Of a DNA stretch of 22,393 bases, positions 14,295-22,003 are shown piece by piece. Positions within the stretch are counted from its first letter, which is position 1; each line of letters starts with the position of its first letter. The stretch is taken from positions 1-22,393 of the forward strand of contig JAYEJW010000616.1 in assembly GCA_034716535.1 (NCBI GenBank). Reading direction: 5' to 3'. This DNA is from JAYEJW01 sp034716535. GTDB taxonomy: Bacteria; Pseudomonadota; Gammaproteobacteria; Chromatiales; Chromatiaceae. The notes below the pieces were generated by a model that was given only the letters and a program-made list of their open reading frames with translations, was not told the DNA's origin and made no database searches. The translations under genes were made by a program, and so were the position numbers.

Positions 14295-16367
14295 TTAGCT
14301 GCCGATCTCTCCGCCGTCGTCCTTTGTGATCACGACCACCGACGGCCTCGGCGGCATCTTGGGATCGAAGTCCGGCCAACGGGTGGCGGGATCCTCGAAG
14401 GTGGAGCTGCGCTCGAAGCTCGGGTAGTCCTTCGTACCGTCCGTCGCCGGATGTTGGACAGCAACGAACAGAGTCCTGTCGTCGGGCGTGAAGCGGGGGC
14501 CGCACATCTCGGCGCCCACCGGGACGCGGAAGAACATCTTACCCGTGCCGCGCAAGGCTCCGTCGGTCTCAACGGCCCAGACGCCGTCGGCCGTACCCGA
14601 TGCCTTCCTCCAGGCCCTGCCCTGGTCTGTCGCCACCCACAACCGCCCCTGGTTGTCGACTGCACAATTGTCCGGGCAGGAGAACCAACCGTTCTCGCTG
14701 GTGGCGGGGTTCCACAGGGCGGCGATCTCAGGTCGAGACGGATCACCTGCCCTGATGAGGATGTCCCAGCCGAAGGTGATCGCTGCGTGGTCGCCGTTCA
14801 GCGGTGTGAGCTCCAGCAGGTGGCCCCAGATGTTCTTAGCGCGCGGGTTTACTGGATCGACCTGGTCCGGCTTGCGCTTCGAATTGTTGGTCAGCATCAC
14901 GTAGACCCGGCCGTTCTTCGGGTTGGGCTCCACGTCCTCCGGCCGATCCATCGGTGTGGCGCCGAGCAGGGTTGCGGCGCGGCGGGTCTCGATCAGCACG
15001 TCCGCCTGGCTGTAGAAGTCGTTCCGGGGCGTGAGTCCGTTCCAGCCGAAGACCAGAGGTAGCCAGGTCAGGGTACCGTCCGCGTGGAACCGGGCGACAT
15101 AAAGCGTCCCGCGGTCGAGTAGGTTCCTGTTGGCTGAGCGGTTGTGGGGGTCGACGCGGTCCGCGGAGACGAACTTGTAGAGGTACTCGAAGCGCTGGTC
15201 GTCGCCGGAGTAGAGCACCAGGCGGCCGTCCTTGTCGACGACGGATTCGGCTCCCTCGTGCTTGAAACGGCCCAGCGCCGTGCGCTTGATGGGCGTCGAG
15301 CTCGGGTCCAGCGGGTCCACCTCGACGATCCAGCCAAAGCGATTGGCCTCGTTGGGCTCGGCGTTGACGTCGAAGCGCTTGTGGAATCGGCCCCAGGCAT
15401 AGCGCCCGTCCGGCACCCCGTAGCGGCCGTGGTTGACCTTTTCCGGGTGATCTCCAAACAGGTCGCCCGCGGTGTTGGACTCCGGGTCGTCGCCGTCGGC
15501 TGCCCCTCGAATGGGGTGCCTCTCCAGATCGCCTGAGAAATAGCCGTGGAAGTTCTCCTCGGCCATCAGATAGGTGCCCCAGGGCGTAATGCCGCCGGCG
15601 CAGTTGTTGACCGTGCCGATCACCCGCGTGCCCGTGGGGTCGGCCGAGGTCCTCAGCCGGGCGTGTCCCGCCGCCGGACCTGAGATGGCGATCTCGGTGT
15701 TCAGGGCATTGATGCGGCGGGCGTATGGGCTGTCCGGTACCACCTGCCACTTGCCGTTCTGCTTCCGGATCTCGATGACCGAGCCCCCGTTACAGGCCAT
15801 CTCGATGTCCACGATCTCCTTGGTGATGCCGCTGTGCTGGTCGTCGTACTTGCCGAGGCCTGGGAACATCACTTCTTCATTGGTGTACTCGTGGTTGATG
15901 CAGAGCAGCCCGTGTTCCGGGTTGCCTGATCCGAAGGGCAGCGGAATGTAGCCGATGAAGTCGTTGTTGTAGCCGAACTGCTTTGTCTGGGCTGCCGCGG
16001 ATTGATTGTACGGGTCGAAGACGGGTGCGCCGGCCTCCACCGGATCGCCCCAGCGCATCAGAACCTCCGCACTGTAACCGGGGGCGACATGGTGGGTCTC
16101 GTCCACACCATGCTCGATCTCGGAGAAGGAGAATCGGGCGCTGCCCGCGGCACCCTCTTCGCGGGTTCCCCCCAGCAGCGCCAGGGGGCTTCCCGCCAGG
16201 GCGCTCATGGCGGTGACGCCCAGCGCGCCCTTGAGGATGTCGCGCCGGCTGAAGCGGGCATTGATGATGTCGCCGAGTGTCGATGCGTTGGAGGGGTTGA
16301 GGCTATTGTCGTCCGAGGCCTCGTAGGCCTCGGAGCGGCAGGAGAAGCGATCGCTGGGACTATTCAT
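14295..16367 (-). CDS. phoX: PhoX/DUF839 family alkaline phosphatase
   Basis: This is a 690-residue protein of the PhoX-like (DUF839) phosphatase family, exported to the periplasm. A twin-arginine signal is seen at 39-67 (FSRRDILKGALG followed by a hydrophobic stretch), after an unusually long 38-residue n-region. Family motifs include CINHEYTNEE (156-165), NNCAGGITPWGTYLMAEEN (254-272; Cys256 matches the metal-ligand cysteine expected in PhoX), DNCAVDNQGRLWVATD and RFTPDDRTLFVAVQHP. PhoX enzymes hydrolyse phosphomonoesters using Ca and Fe. The gene is alone on the minus strand, convergent with catalase and 161 nt downstream of res. No convincing Pho box was found upstream, so phosphate control is not shown. 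Substrate remains uncertain. Confidence 0.88.
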   Translation of the reverse strand: MNSPSDRFSCRSEAYEASDDNSLNPSNASTLGDIINARFSRRDILKGALGVTAMSALAGSPLALLGGTREEGAAGSARFSFSEIEHGVDETHHVAPGYSAEVLMRWGDPVEAGAPVFDPYNQSAAAQTKQFGYNNDFIGYIPLPFGSGNPEHGLLCINHEYTNEEVMFPGLGKYDDQHSGITKEIVDIEMACNGGSVIEIRKQNGKWQVVPDSPYARRINALNTEIAISGPAAGHARLRTSADPTGTRVIGTVNNCAGGITPWGTYLMAEENFHGYFSGDLERHPIRGAADGDDPESNTAGDLFGDHPEKVNHGRYGVPDGRYAWGRFHKRFDVNAEPNEANRFGWIVEVDPLDPSSTPIKRTALGRFKHEGAESVVDKDGRLVLYSGDDQRFEYLYKFVSADRVDPHNRSANRNLLDRGTLYVARFHADGTLTWLPLVFGWNGLTPRNDFYSQADVLIETRRAATLLGATPMDRPEDVEPNPKNGRVYVMLTNNSKRKPDQVDPVNPRAKNIWGHLLELTPLNGDHAAITFGWDILIRAGDPSRPEIAALWNPATSENGWFSCPDNCAVDNQGRLWVATDQGRAWRKASGTADGVWAVETDGALRGTGKMFFRVPVGAEMCGPRFTPDDRTLFVAVQHPATDGTKDYPSFERSSTFEDPATRWPDFDPKMPPRPSVVVITKDDGGEIGS
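16312..16334 (-). other. Hairpin inside the phoX start region
   Basis: TCCGAGGCC (16312-16320) and GGCCTCGGA (16326-16334) form a perfect 9-bp stem with a 5-nt loop. It covers about codons 12-19 of the phosphatase, encoding the long n-region of its Tat signal. A stem this close to the start could slow translation. Confidence 0.4.
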
Positions 16368-16528
16368 GGGATTGTCTCGTCCTCGCCGGGATATTCGTAC
16401 CCGAAGCTGTCGAAAGGAGGATGGCTGGATCAGCGCAAGGTTATCTGCGCATGGTTACGATCTTGTGGCGTCAACCGCGCGATGGCTCGGGGAGACGGCG
16501 CACTTTTCTCCTCGTGGGGGCTGTTATC
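16368..16528. other. Intergenic region between res and phoX
   Basis: This 161-bp gap on the minus strand separates the end of the restriction operon from phoX. It should hold the phoX promoter and a res terminator, but neither is clear. GAGGACGAG lies about 10 nt before the phoX ATG as ribosome binding site. Confidence 0.35.
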
Positions 16529-19189
16529 CTACGCAGCCGCGAGTCGTTGCAGGCTCATGTTCGTGGCAATCGTGTCGTGGGGAATCAGTGCGTACTTCCA
16601 GGGCTTGCCACCGTATGTCGCAGTGTGCGCGGTGGCGTTCCGGCACCACTGCTCGGCGGCTTCCTTCTTCGCTGAAACTTCCGGGTCTTGCAGCTCTTTG
16701 CGCTGCTTCGGCTCGCACATGTAGATGGCGGCTCGGGTCTCCACAACGAAGTCCGGCTGGTACTCTTTGTAGTCAACGCCTGATTTGTAGAAGAGCTGGA
16801 ACTGGCCCTTCGCCGGCCTGATCCACTTGTCGACGTCCCGATCGCTCTCTAACACCACCGAGAACAGTCGTTCGGAATCCGAATCGAATTTGGTGGCGGC
16901 GTACAGGCTTTTCGCGAAGCCTCCGAAGACGTACTGCGCGATTTTGCTCTTGTCCTCAACGGTCTGCCGGAAATTCCTGACATCGCCCTCCGGCGCGGTG
17001 AATGCGCTCTCCTTTAGCTCCGTAAACCCCTTGCTGACCTTGACCTCGTAATCGGTCTGCCCCTCCCATTGGTGATCCTGCATCTGGGTGTGGGTAAGCT
17101 CGACAAGCTGCCGCTCGTAGTATTGGAGCACGTTTCGGGTATCGTCCTCGTCGAGATAGCCCCTTAGGTGGGACACGACCTGACCGGCCAAGTCGTAGAG
17201 CAGATCGGCGTGCTCATCGTAGGAGATGTCGTCGAAGTCGATCAGCCCGCGGACCAGATAGTCTTCCAGCCGCCTTTCGGCCGCGATGCTGCCCGAGGCG
17301 CTGATTCGTTCCTGTTGGTTTGTCCGCAGGTGCTGAATCAGCAGGTCCCGATCGACCGGCTGAAAGTTGACCGCTGACAGATCGAGCTGGAAGGGATTGA
17401 ACCCCAGGGTCACCTCGCCTTTAGGCACCACCAGAATGCGCGGGATGTCGATGGTCCGGGCGACGACCAACTCGGTGGTCTTGGCGACGATCTCCGCGAT
17501 GCTCGGAGCCTCCTCCAGCCCCGCGAGCTCGGGCTGGTAAGTGCCGGTCTCCTCCTCCACCTTCTTCACGATCTCCCCGGCGATGTCCTTGTCCTTGAGG
17601 CGTTGCGAGGACGGTAGGTGCTGGAACTGCTTGATCACCCTGTAGGTCGTCTGAGCGACCTTACGCTCCACATCCGTCTTGAATACCGCCGCCGTTCCCG
17701 GCTCCGCCGCGGGCTTACCGGCAGTCTGGTCCCCCAACCCAAGCTCCCGCTCCACGTCGGACTGTGCCACCACCGTATGCGTCGGCTTGAGGTCCCGCTC
17801 CGGATCCAGGATAACCTGCTGCAGCCTGATCACTGAATCGGCCCGGTTGGCCTCGTTGATGATCTCCTGGAAACGATCGTGCGCGACGATGTTCAGCCGG
17901 TCCACGGCGCTGATACCGGTCCGCTTCCCGTAGGGAAGCCGTAGTCCCCGACCGATGGACTGCTCGATCAGAATCCGCGCATTGGCGGCGCGCAGTGGCA
18001 CGATGGTGTAGAGATTGGTCACGTCCCAGCCCTCCTTGAGCATGTTGACGTGGATGACAATCTCCGTCGGCTCATCGCGGCTCTCCACCGCGAGCAGACG
18101 CGTGACCATGGCCTCCTCGGCGGCCGTTCCCTTCTTGCTGGAATCCACCTGGATCACCTTGCCGTTGTACCGCCCCTCAAAGACGTCGGACTCGATCAGC
18201 TCCAACAGTTGGGCGGCGTGGGTGGTGTCGCGGGCGATGACCAGCACGAAGGGTTTGACGATCTGCACATCGTTCTGTCGGGCATAGGTCTCCAGCTCCA
18301 CCTTCAGGCGCTCATGCAGTCGCAGGCCGTCCTCCAGCTTGACCTGCTCCAATTGAGGCTGGCTGAAGCGAGAGGGATCGAAGTCCTTCTGGGTGACCAC
18401 CGCCGGCTCCTTCACGAAGCCATCCGCCATGGCCCGCGCCAGCGGGTAATCGTAAATGACGTTCCTGAATTGAACCGGCCCGCGGCTTGTCTCGACGAAG
18501 GGCGTGGCGGTCAGCTCCAGGCCCAGGATCGGCTTGAGCTCGTTGATTGCCCGCATGCCGGCGGATGCCCGGTAGCGGTGGGACTCGTCCATGAGCATCA
18601 CCAGGTCATCGAGTCCCGAGAGGTAATCGAAATAGCTCTCGCCGATGTACTCGGACAGCCGCCGGATGCGGGGCGAGCGCCCCCCGCGAACCTCGGAGCT
18701 GATCTTGGCGATGTTGAAGATGTTGATCTGCACCTGCCCGAACAGCCGCCCGCTGCGGGGGTCGCGCTGCTCGTAGTTGTCGCCGGTGATGACCTGCGGC
18801 GGCTCCGCGGCGAAGGCATGAATGCCCTTGAACACGTATTTCGGCGTGTTCTCGGTGAAGTCCGCGATCAGCTTGTTGTAGATGGTCAGGTTGGGCGCCA
18901 GCACGAAGAAGTTGCAGATCCCGTGCTCCAGATGCAGGTAGCTGATGAAGGCCCCCATCAGACGCGTCTTTCCCACCCCTGTGGCCAGCGCGAAGCAGAG
19001 CGACGGGAAGGCCCGCTCGAAATCCGTGACCGTCGGGTACTCGCTCTTGATGACCTCGAGCGCGGCGTCCATGTCCAGACCATGCCGGGGATGGGCGATC
19101 TCCATCACCCGATGCAACCGCTCCAACGACACCCGCTGTGGCGGGCGTAGGCTCAATCGCCCCGAGATCGCATTGACGTGTTGACTCAT
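16529..19189 (-). CDS. res: Type III-like restriction helicase-nuclease (Res)
   Basis: This is an 886-residue DNA-dependent ATPase/endonuclease of the type III Res-like DEAD/DEAH family. SF2 helicase motifs are clear: Walker A ATGVGKTR (69-76), motif II DESH (201-204), motif III TATP (227-230), the HVNMLKEGWDVTNLYTIVPLR segment (380-400) and motif VI EQSIGRGLRLPYG (409-421). A C-terminal PD-(D/E)xK nuclease signature is visible: Pro812-Asp813, then Glu826-x-Lys828 (CEPK). It should translocate or switch on unmodified DNA and cut it with the Mod subunit. Its ATG overlaps the hepT stop by 4 nt (ATGA), so Res translation is coupled to a toxin-antitoxin module. It is the last gene of the operon. 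Confidence 0.92.
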   Translation of the reverse strand: MSQHVNAISGRLSLRPPQRVSLERLHRVMEIAHPRHGLDMDAALEVIKSEYPTVTDFERAFPSLCFALATGVGKTRLMGAFISYLHLEHGICNFFVLAPNLTIYNKLIADFTENTPKYVFKGIHAFAAEPPQVITGDNYEQRDPRSGRLFGQVQINIFNIAKISSEVRGGRSPRIRRLSEYIGESYFDYLSGLDDLVMLMDESHRYRASAGMRAINELKPILGLELTATPFVETSRGPVQFRNVIYDYPLARAMADGFVKEPAVVTQKDFDPSRFSQPQLEQVKLEDGLRLHERLKVELETYARQNDVQIVKPFVLVIARDTTHAAQLLELIESDVFEGRYNGKVIQVDSSKKGTAAEEAMVTRLLAVESRDEPTEIVIHVNMLKEGWDVTNLYTIVPLRAANARILIEQSIGRGLRLPYGKRTGISAVDRLNIVAHDRFQEIINEANRADSVIRLQQVILDPERDLKPTHTVVAQSDVERELGLGDQTAGKPAAEPGTAAVFKTDVERKVAQTTYRVIKQFQHLPSSQRLKDKDIAGEIVKKVEEETGTYQPELAGLEEAPSIAEIVAKTTELVVARTIDIPRILVVPKGEVTLGFNPFQLDLSAVNFQPVDRDLLIQHLRTNQQERISASGSIAAERRLEDYLVRGLIDFDDISYDEHADLLYDLAGQVVSHLRGYLDEDDTRNVLQYYERQLVELTHTQMQDHQWEGQTDYEVKVSKGFTELKESAFTAPEGDVRNFRQTVEDKSKIAQYVFGGFAKSLYAATKFDSDSERLFSVVLESDRDVDKWIRPAKGQFQLFYKSGVDYKEYQPDFVVETRAAIYMCEPKQRKELQDPEVSAKKEAAEQWCRNATAHTATYGGKPWKYALIPHDTIATNMSLQRLAAA

Positions 19190-19557
19190 GAGGCGTCTCC
19201 CAGGTCCTGGTCCCCGTCCGTCGGCTGCGCAAGCAGGCGTTGCCCCGCATCGAGCAATCGCGGAACATGCACCGTCGCTGCATCCCAGATGATCTCGGAA
19301 TCAAGCCCAAAATACCGATGCACGATGATATCGCGCAGTCCGGCGGCACCTGTCCAATTCACAGCGGGGTATGCAATGCGGACGTCGTCGGGAAGATTCT
19401 TCGTCGCCTCGCCGATGATCAACAGGCTGAACAGAACGGCTTGGAAGTCACTTTCATCGGCGCAGAAGCTCTCGAAGGTATGACCTTTCAGAAGGCGACC
19501 GATCCTCTCACCGTGCTCGATGATGTCATCCAAGAAAAGCCGCCAGTCACGGGACAC
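19186..19557 (-). CDS. hepT: HepT-like HEPN ribonuclease toxin (DUF86)
   Basis: This is a 123-residue HEPN-domain protein with the RNase signature R-x4-H-x-Y: Arg75, His80, Tyr82 (LRDIIVHRYFGLD). Known HepT toxins cleave RNA and are neutralised when the partner MntA adds AMP to a tyrosine near this motif; the tyrosine is present here. Translation starts at GTG, inside the end of mntA (11-nt overlap), and its stop overlaps the res start by 4 nt. A long C-terminal tail (about 105-123) is rich in Asp, Gln and Gly. The position makes the toxin an integral part of the restriction operon. Confidence 0.9.
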   Translation of the reverse strand: MSRDWRLFLDDIIEHGERIGRLLKGHTFESFCADESDFQAVLFSLLIIGEATKNLPDDVRIAYPAVNWTGAAGLRDIIVHRYFGLDSEIIWDAATVHVPRLLDAGQRLLAQPTDGDQDLGDAS

Positions 19558-19840
19558 GGATCAGATCCCTTTCCACATGGGACCTGGCTCGCGGCTTCAG
19601 GCCGGTCTCGGTGACCAGGTCAACCTTCCGCCCGAAGAGGTCTTCGAGATATGTTTTCAGGCTGACGTAACCGTCCAACGTCGCCCTCCCGCGAAAGGCC
19701 ACCAGCACATCTACGTCGCTGTCTTCCCGCAGCTCGTCGCGTGCAGCGGATCCGAACACCCCAAGGCGCTCGACGGCGAACCGATCCGCAATGTCGCGAC
19801 GGCGTTCATGCAATCGATTCAAAATGTCATCGCGTTTCAT
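19547..19840 (-). CDS. mntA: MntA-like minimal nucleotidyltransferase antitoxin
   Basis: This is a 97-residue MNT-fold protein with the catalytic signature GS-x10-D-x-D: Gly30-Ser31, Asp42, Asp44 (FGSAARDELREDSDVDVLV). In known MntA/HepT systems this enzyme AMPylates and inactivates HepT. The gene is directly upstream of and overlaps hepT. Three CGCAGATT repeats lie 12 to 38 nt before its start. No strong ribosome binding site was found, so expression may depend on coupling with upstream genes or on a promoter in the 78-nt gap before it. Confidence 0.9.
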   Translation of the reverse strand: MKRDDILNRLHERRRDIADRFAVERLGVFGSAARDELREDSDVDVLVAFRGRATLDGYVSLKTYLEDLFGRKVDLVTETGLKPRARSHVERDLIRVP

Positions 19841-19851
19841 GGATTGTTATC

Positions 19852-19878
19852 CGCAGATTACGCAGATTTTCGCAGATT
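19852..19878. repeat. Three CGCAGATT direct repeats
   Basis: CGCAGATT occurs at 19852-19859, 19861-19868 and 19871-19878, with spacings of 9 and 10 nt. It lies just upstream of the mntA start (minus strand) and downstream of the 25-codon remnant. Similar CGCAGATT tracts are common between genes in many bacteria, from memory; no function is known to me. Confidence 0.6.
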
Positions 19879-19917
19879 GCTCTTGGCCTATATCGGTGTG
19901 ATCTGAGGATTTCTAAG

Positions 19918-19995
19918 CTACGCATCAGGCCACGCCACGCCGCCGAGCTTGTCCAACATCGACAACAACCGCTGGTCCTTCGCGTTGGCACTCAT
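19918..19995 (-). pseudogene. 25-codon ORF, probable remnant of a MNT partner gene
   Basis: ATG at 19995 overlaps the stop of the upstream MNT gene by 4 nt (ATGA), and the frame runs 25 codons to a TAG at 19918-19920. The peptide starts MSANAKDQRLLSMLDKLGG. The exact ATGA coupling suggests it was the start of a real downstream gene, perhaps a HEPN partner, cut off by the sequence now carrying the CGCAGATT repeats and mntA/hepT. It is too short to assign a family. It could also be a genuine small peptide. Confidence 0.45.
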
Positions 19996-20276
19996 AGCGG
20001 CTCGGCCTCCGCCAGTACCTTGTCTCGGATGAACCAATGCAGCGACTTGGGAGTAGCGACATCCACGGTGCGGCGAAGCCGTTCTTCCAGCTCCTGCTTG
20101 AAGCCGATCTGGTCGAAAAGATTACTGCCCGCCGCGTAGTCCACGAGAAGGTCCAGGTCGCTGGCCTCATCGGCCTCTCCACGGGCCATGGACCCAAACA
20201 CGCGCACATTCGTCATGCCGTGCCGTCGGGCCAGCTCCAGAATCTCCTGGCTGTGCGCTTCAACCCATGGGCTCAT
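19992..20276 (-). CDS. Second MNT-type nucleotidyltransferase, unpaired
   Basis: This is a 94-residue MNT-fold protein with GS-x10-D-x-D: Gly28-Ser29, Asp40, Asp42 (FGSMARGEADEASDLDLLV). It is of the same superfamily as the downstream MntA but clearly divergent. Its ATG at 20276 overlaps the mod stop by 4 nt (ATGA), so it is translationally coupled to the methyltransferase; frames extending upstream run through mod and are not credible. No intact HEPN partner directly follows, only a 25-codon remnant. It may be an orphan antitoxin or may act on the HepT further downstream. Confidence 0.88.
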   Translation of the reverse strand: MSPWVEAHSQEILELARRHGMTNVRVFGSMARGEADEASDLDLLVDYAAGSNLFDQIGFKQELEERLRRTVDVATPKSLHWFIRDKVLAEAEPL

Positions 20277-22000
20277 GTGGCATCCTCCTCCCCGAAAAGG
20301 TCGAGCGTGGCTTGCTCCGGCTCCCGTGGCGCTTTGGGCAGATTCTCGACGCGCAGGCTGTAGTCGTCGTGGCCCCACTCGCAGCGTTCCATCACGGCCT
20401 TGGGGATCTTCTTCAGGGTAAGGTTGGCAAATGCATCGCGCCCGCCGCGAAACGCGGAACAACACACCAGCAGCGAACGGTGCTCGCCGACCTCGTCACT
20501 CAGGCTCTGAAGCTGCTCGTAGGTCAGGGTCTGTGTCGTAACGTAGATGAAATCCGTTTCCGTCGAGTGGCCGTGCTGCCAGTAGACCGTCTCCGAGGGC
20601 GCATAGACAAAGCCCTCCAGCTTGCACACCGCCTCCGCCAGCATCGCGGCGTTGTAGGCGTTGTTGATGATCCAGTTCCCCCAGCGGTCCTTCTCCAGAA
20701 GTGAGGGCGCAAGCCGGTAGTAGCGGAATCCGCCGCCTCCCTTCCAGCCGACTGCCTTGGTGATACCGCCGGGGTCCTCCCCATCGACCACCTTCTTCAT
20801 CCGCGGGATGATGTGGGTATGGCAGTGCTCGCCCAGCTCAACCATGATCCAGCGACGGCCCATTTTGTGAGCAACCGCGCCCGTAGTACCGGAGCCCGCA
20901 AAGGAATCGAGGACGATGTCGTTAGGTAAAGTCGTCAGCTCGATTACGCGCTTTAACAAGTTTTCTGGCTTTTTTCCTTTTGGAAATGACACGCCGCCCT
21001 CCTTATGTAGGTTATTGGAAAGAACGTCATCCCAAAGCGTCGTCAACGGTTCACCGGCAACGCGCTCCCCGTCTACTATTTTCAGCTTATCGGAGTAGAA
21101 GAGAATACGTTGACCCCTCACAAAAAACATGTCGGAGTATTCGTCTCTACTCAACCTAAAGACCGTGTCTGTAGCTGACTTGGATCGATCAATAATCACA
21201 CGGGCTGCTGCACTGACAGCCTGATAGTCTGGCCGAGCAAGCTGAACAACGCTCTCTGCCCGCTCCAAAACAAATCGGTCAAGCGCATCAGCATCTTTTA
21301 CCAGCTTTCGCGCCTCCTTGGCGCTTACCCCATGTTCTTCCACAAACGCTTCCATTAGCGTGCAGAAACTCCACTCACTATACGGATCCTCCCTGTTTAC
21401 AATGAATTGAGAGTATCGCTTGTCCCGCTCCCTCGCCGTAAAGATACGGTTCGGTATCCACTTGGACTTGCTTTTCGCGTAAATTAGAACAAAATTCGTT
21501 GTCGATACACATCCTGGATTAATTGCTTTATGTCCGGTCGGAGCCCCTTGTTTGAAGGTGACTACGTACGCGCGGTTTTCGCGGCCAAAAACCTCGTCTA
21601 AGAGAACTAGCAAATATCCGAGTTCATTATCATCAATATGTACAAAGATCGTTCCGTCATCAGACAGGAGGCGATGCAGAATTTGAAGTCTGTCGCGCAG
21701 CAAAGAGAGCCATGTAGAATGCTCCACGCCGTCATCATAGTGTTCAAACGCCTGCTGCGTGTTGAAAGGTGGATCGATGTAGATGCATTTGACTTTCCCC
21801 GCAAACTCCTGCTTCAACGCCTTCAGCGCCAGAAGATTGTCCCCAAAGATCAGCCGATTATCGAAAATGTCCTCGTCACTCACCCGCTGCACGGCGTGGT
21901 AAGACTTCTCCCGATCCTCAAGCAGAATACGAGGCTCCAGCCGTGGCCGCTCGTCCTTCCCAATCCAGGTCAGCTCGAGCTTCTGTTTAACTCGGGCCAT
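20273..22000 (-). CDS. mod: Type III-like DNA methyltransferase (Mod), beta class
   Basis: This is a 575-residue S-adenosylmethionine-dependent DNA methyltransferase, probably forming N6-methyladenine. The catalytic motif DPPFN (76-80, YIDPPFNTQQAFEHYDDG) comes before the SAM-binding motif FAGSGTT (367-373, IVLDSFAGSGTTGAVA). This is the beta-class order used by type III Mod subunits. The intervening part (about 140-345) should be the target-recognition domain; the corresponding DNA is much AT-richer than the ends of the gene. The start is 3 nt after the stop of the gene entering from the right edge, and the stop overlaps the MNT gene by 4 nt. It pairs with Res, from which it is separated by the MNT/HEPN genes. 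Confidence 0.93.
   Translation of the reverse strand: MARVKQKLELTWIGKDERPRLEPRILLEDREKSYHAVQRVSDEDIFDNRLIFGDNLLALKALKQEFAGKVKCIYIDPPFNTQQAFEHYDDGVEHSTWLSLLRDRLQILHRLLSDDGTIFVHIDDNELGYLLVLLDEVFGRENRAYVVTFKQGAPTGHKAINPGCVSTTNFVLIYAKSKSKWIPNRIFTARERDKRYSQFIVNREDPYSEWSFCTLMEAFVEEHGVSAKEARKLVKDADALDRFVLERAESVVQLARPDYQAVSAAARVIIDRSKSATDTVFRLSRDEYSDMFFVRGQRILFYSDKLKIVDGERVAGEPLTTLWDDVLSNNLHKEGGVSFPKGKKPENLLKRVIELTTLPNDIVLDSFAGSGTTGAVAHKMGRRWIMVELGEHCHTHIIPRMKKVVDGEDPGGITKAVGWKGGGGFRYYRLAPSLLEKDRWGNWIINNAYNAAMLAEAVCKLEGFVYAPSETVYWQHGHSTETDFIYVTTQTLTYEQLQSLSDEVGEHRSLLVCCSAFRGGRDAFANLTLKKIPKAVMERCEWGHDDYSLRVENLPKAPREPEQATLDLFGEEDAT
20930..21660 (-). other. AT-rich target-recognition segment of mod
   Basis: Sixty-base blocks counted by hand: 21061-21120 has 30/60 G+C, 21121-21180 has 26/60 and 21481-21540 has 22/60, against 36/60 at 20761-20820 in the same gene. 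The boundaries are approximate and fall near the conserved motifs on each side. The pattern fits a horizontally exchanged specificity domain. Confidence 0.6.
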
Positions 22001-22003
22001 TGC

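Noticed and set aside
14836..15750. Minus-strand open frame of 304 codons overlapping phoX in another frame
   Set aside because: Arg/Gly/Pro-rich shadow of the PhoX reading frame; PhoX motifs are continuous in the main frame.
16368..16528. Pho box upstream of phoX
   Set aside because: No pair of CTGTCAT-like direct repeats at 11-nt spacing was found on the minus strand; a single CTGTC is not enough.
18050..19150. Plus-strand open frame of 366 codons opposite res
   Set aside because: It covers the helicase motifs of Res on the other strand and has no start signal or recognisable product.
19852..19878. Short CRISPR-like repeats
   Set aside because: Units of 8 nt with 1-2 nt spacers are far too short for a CRISPR array, and no cas genes are nearby.
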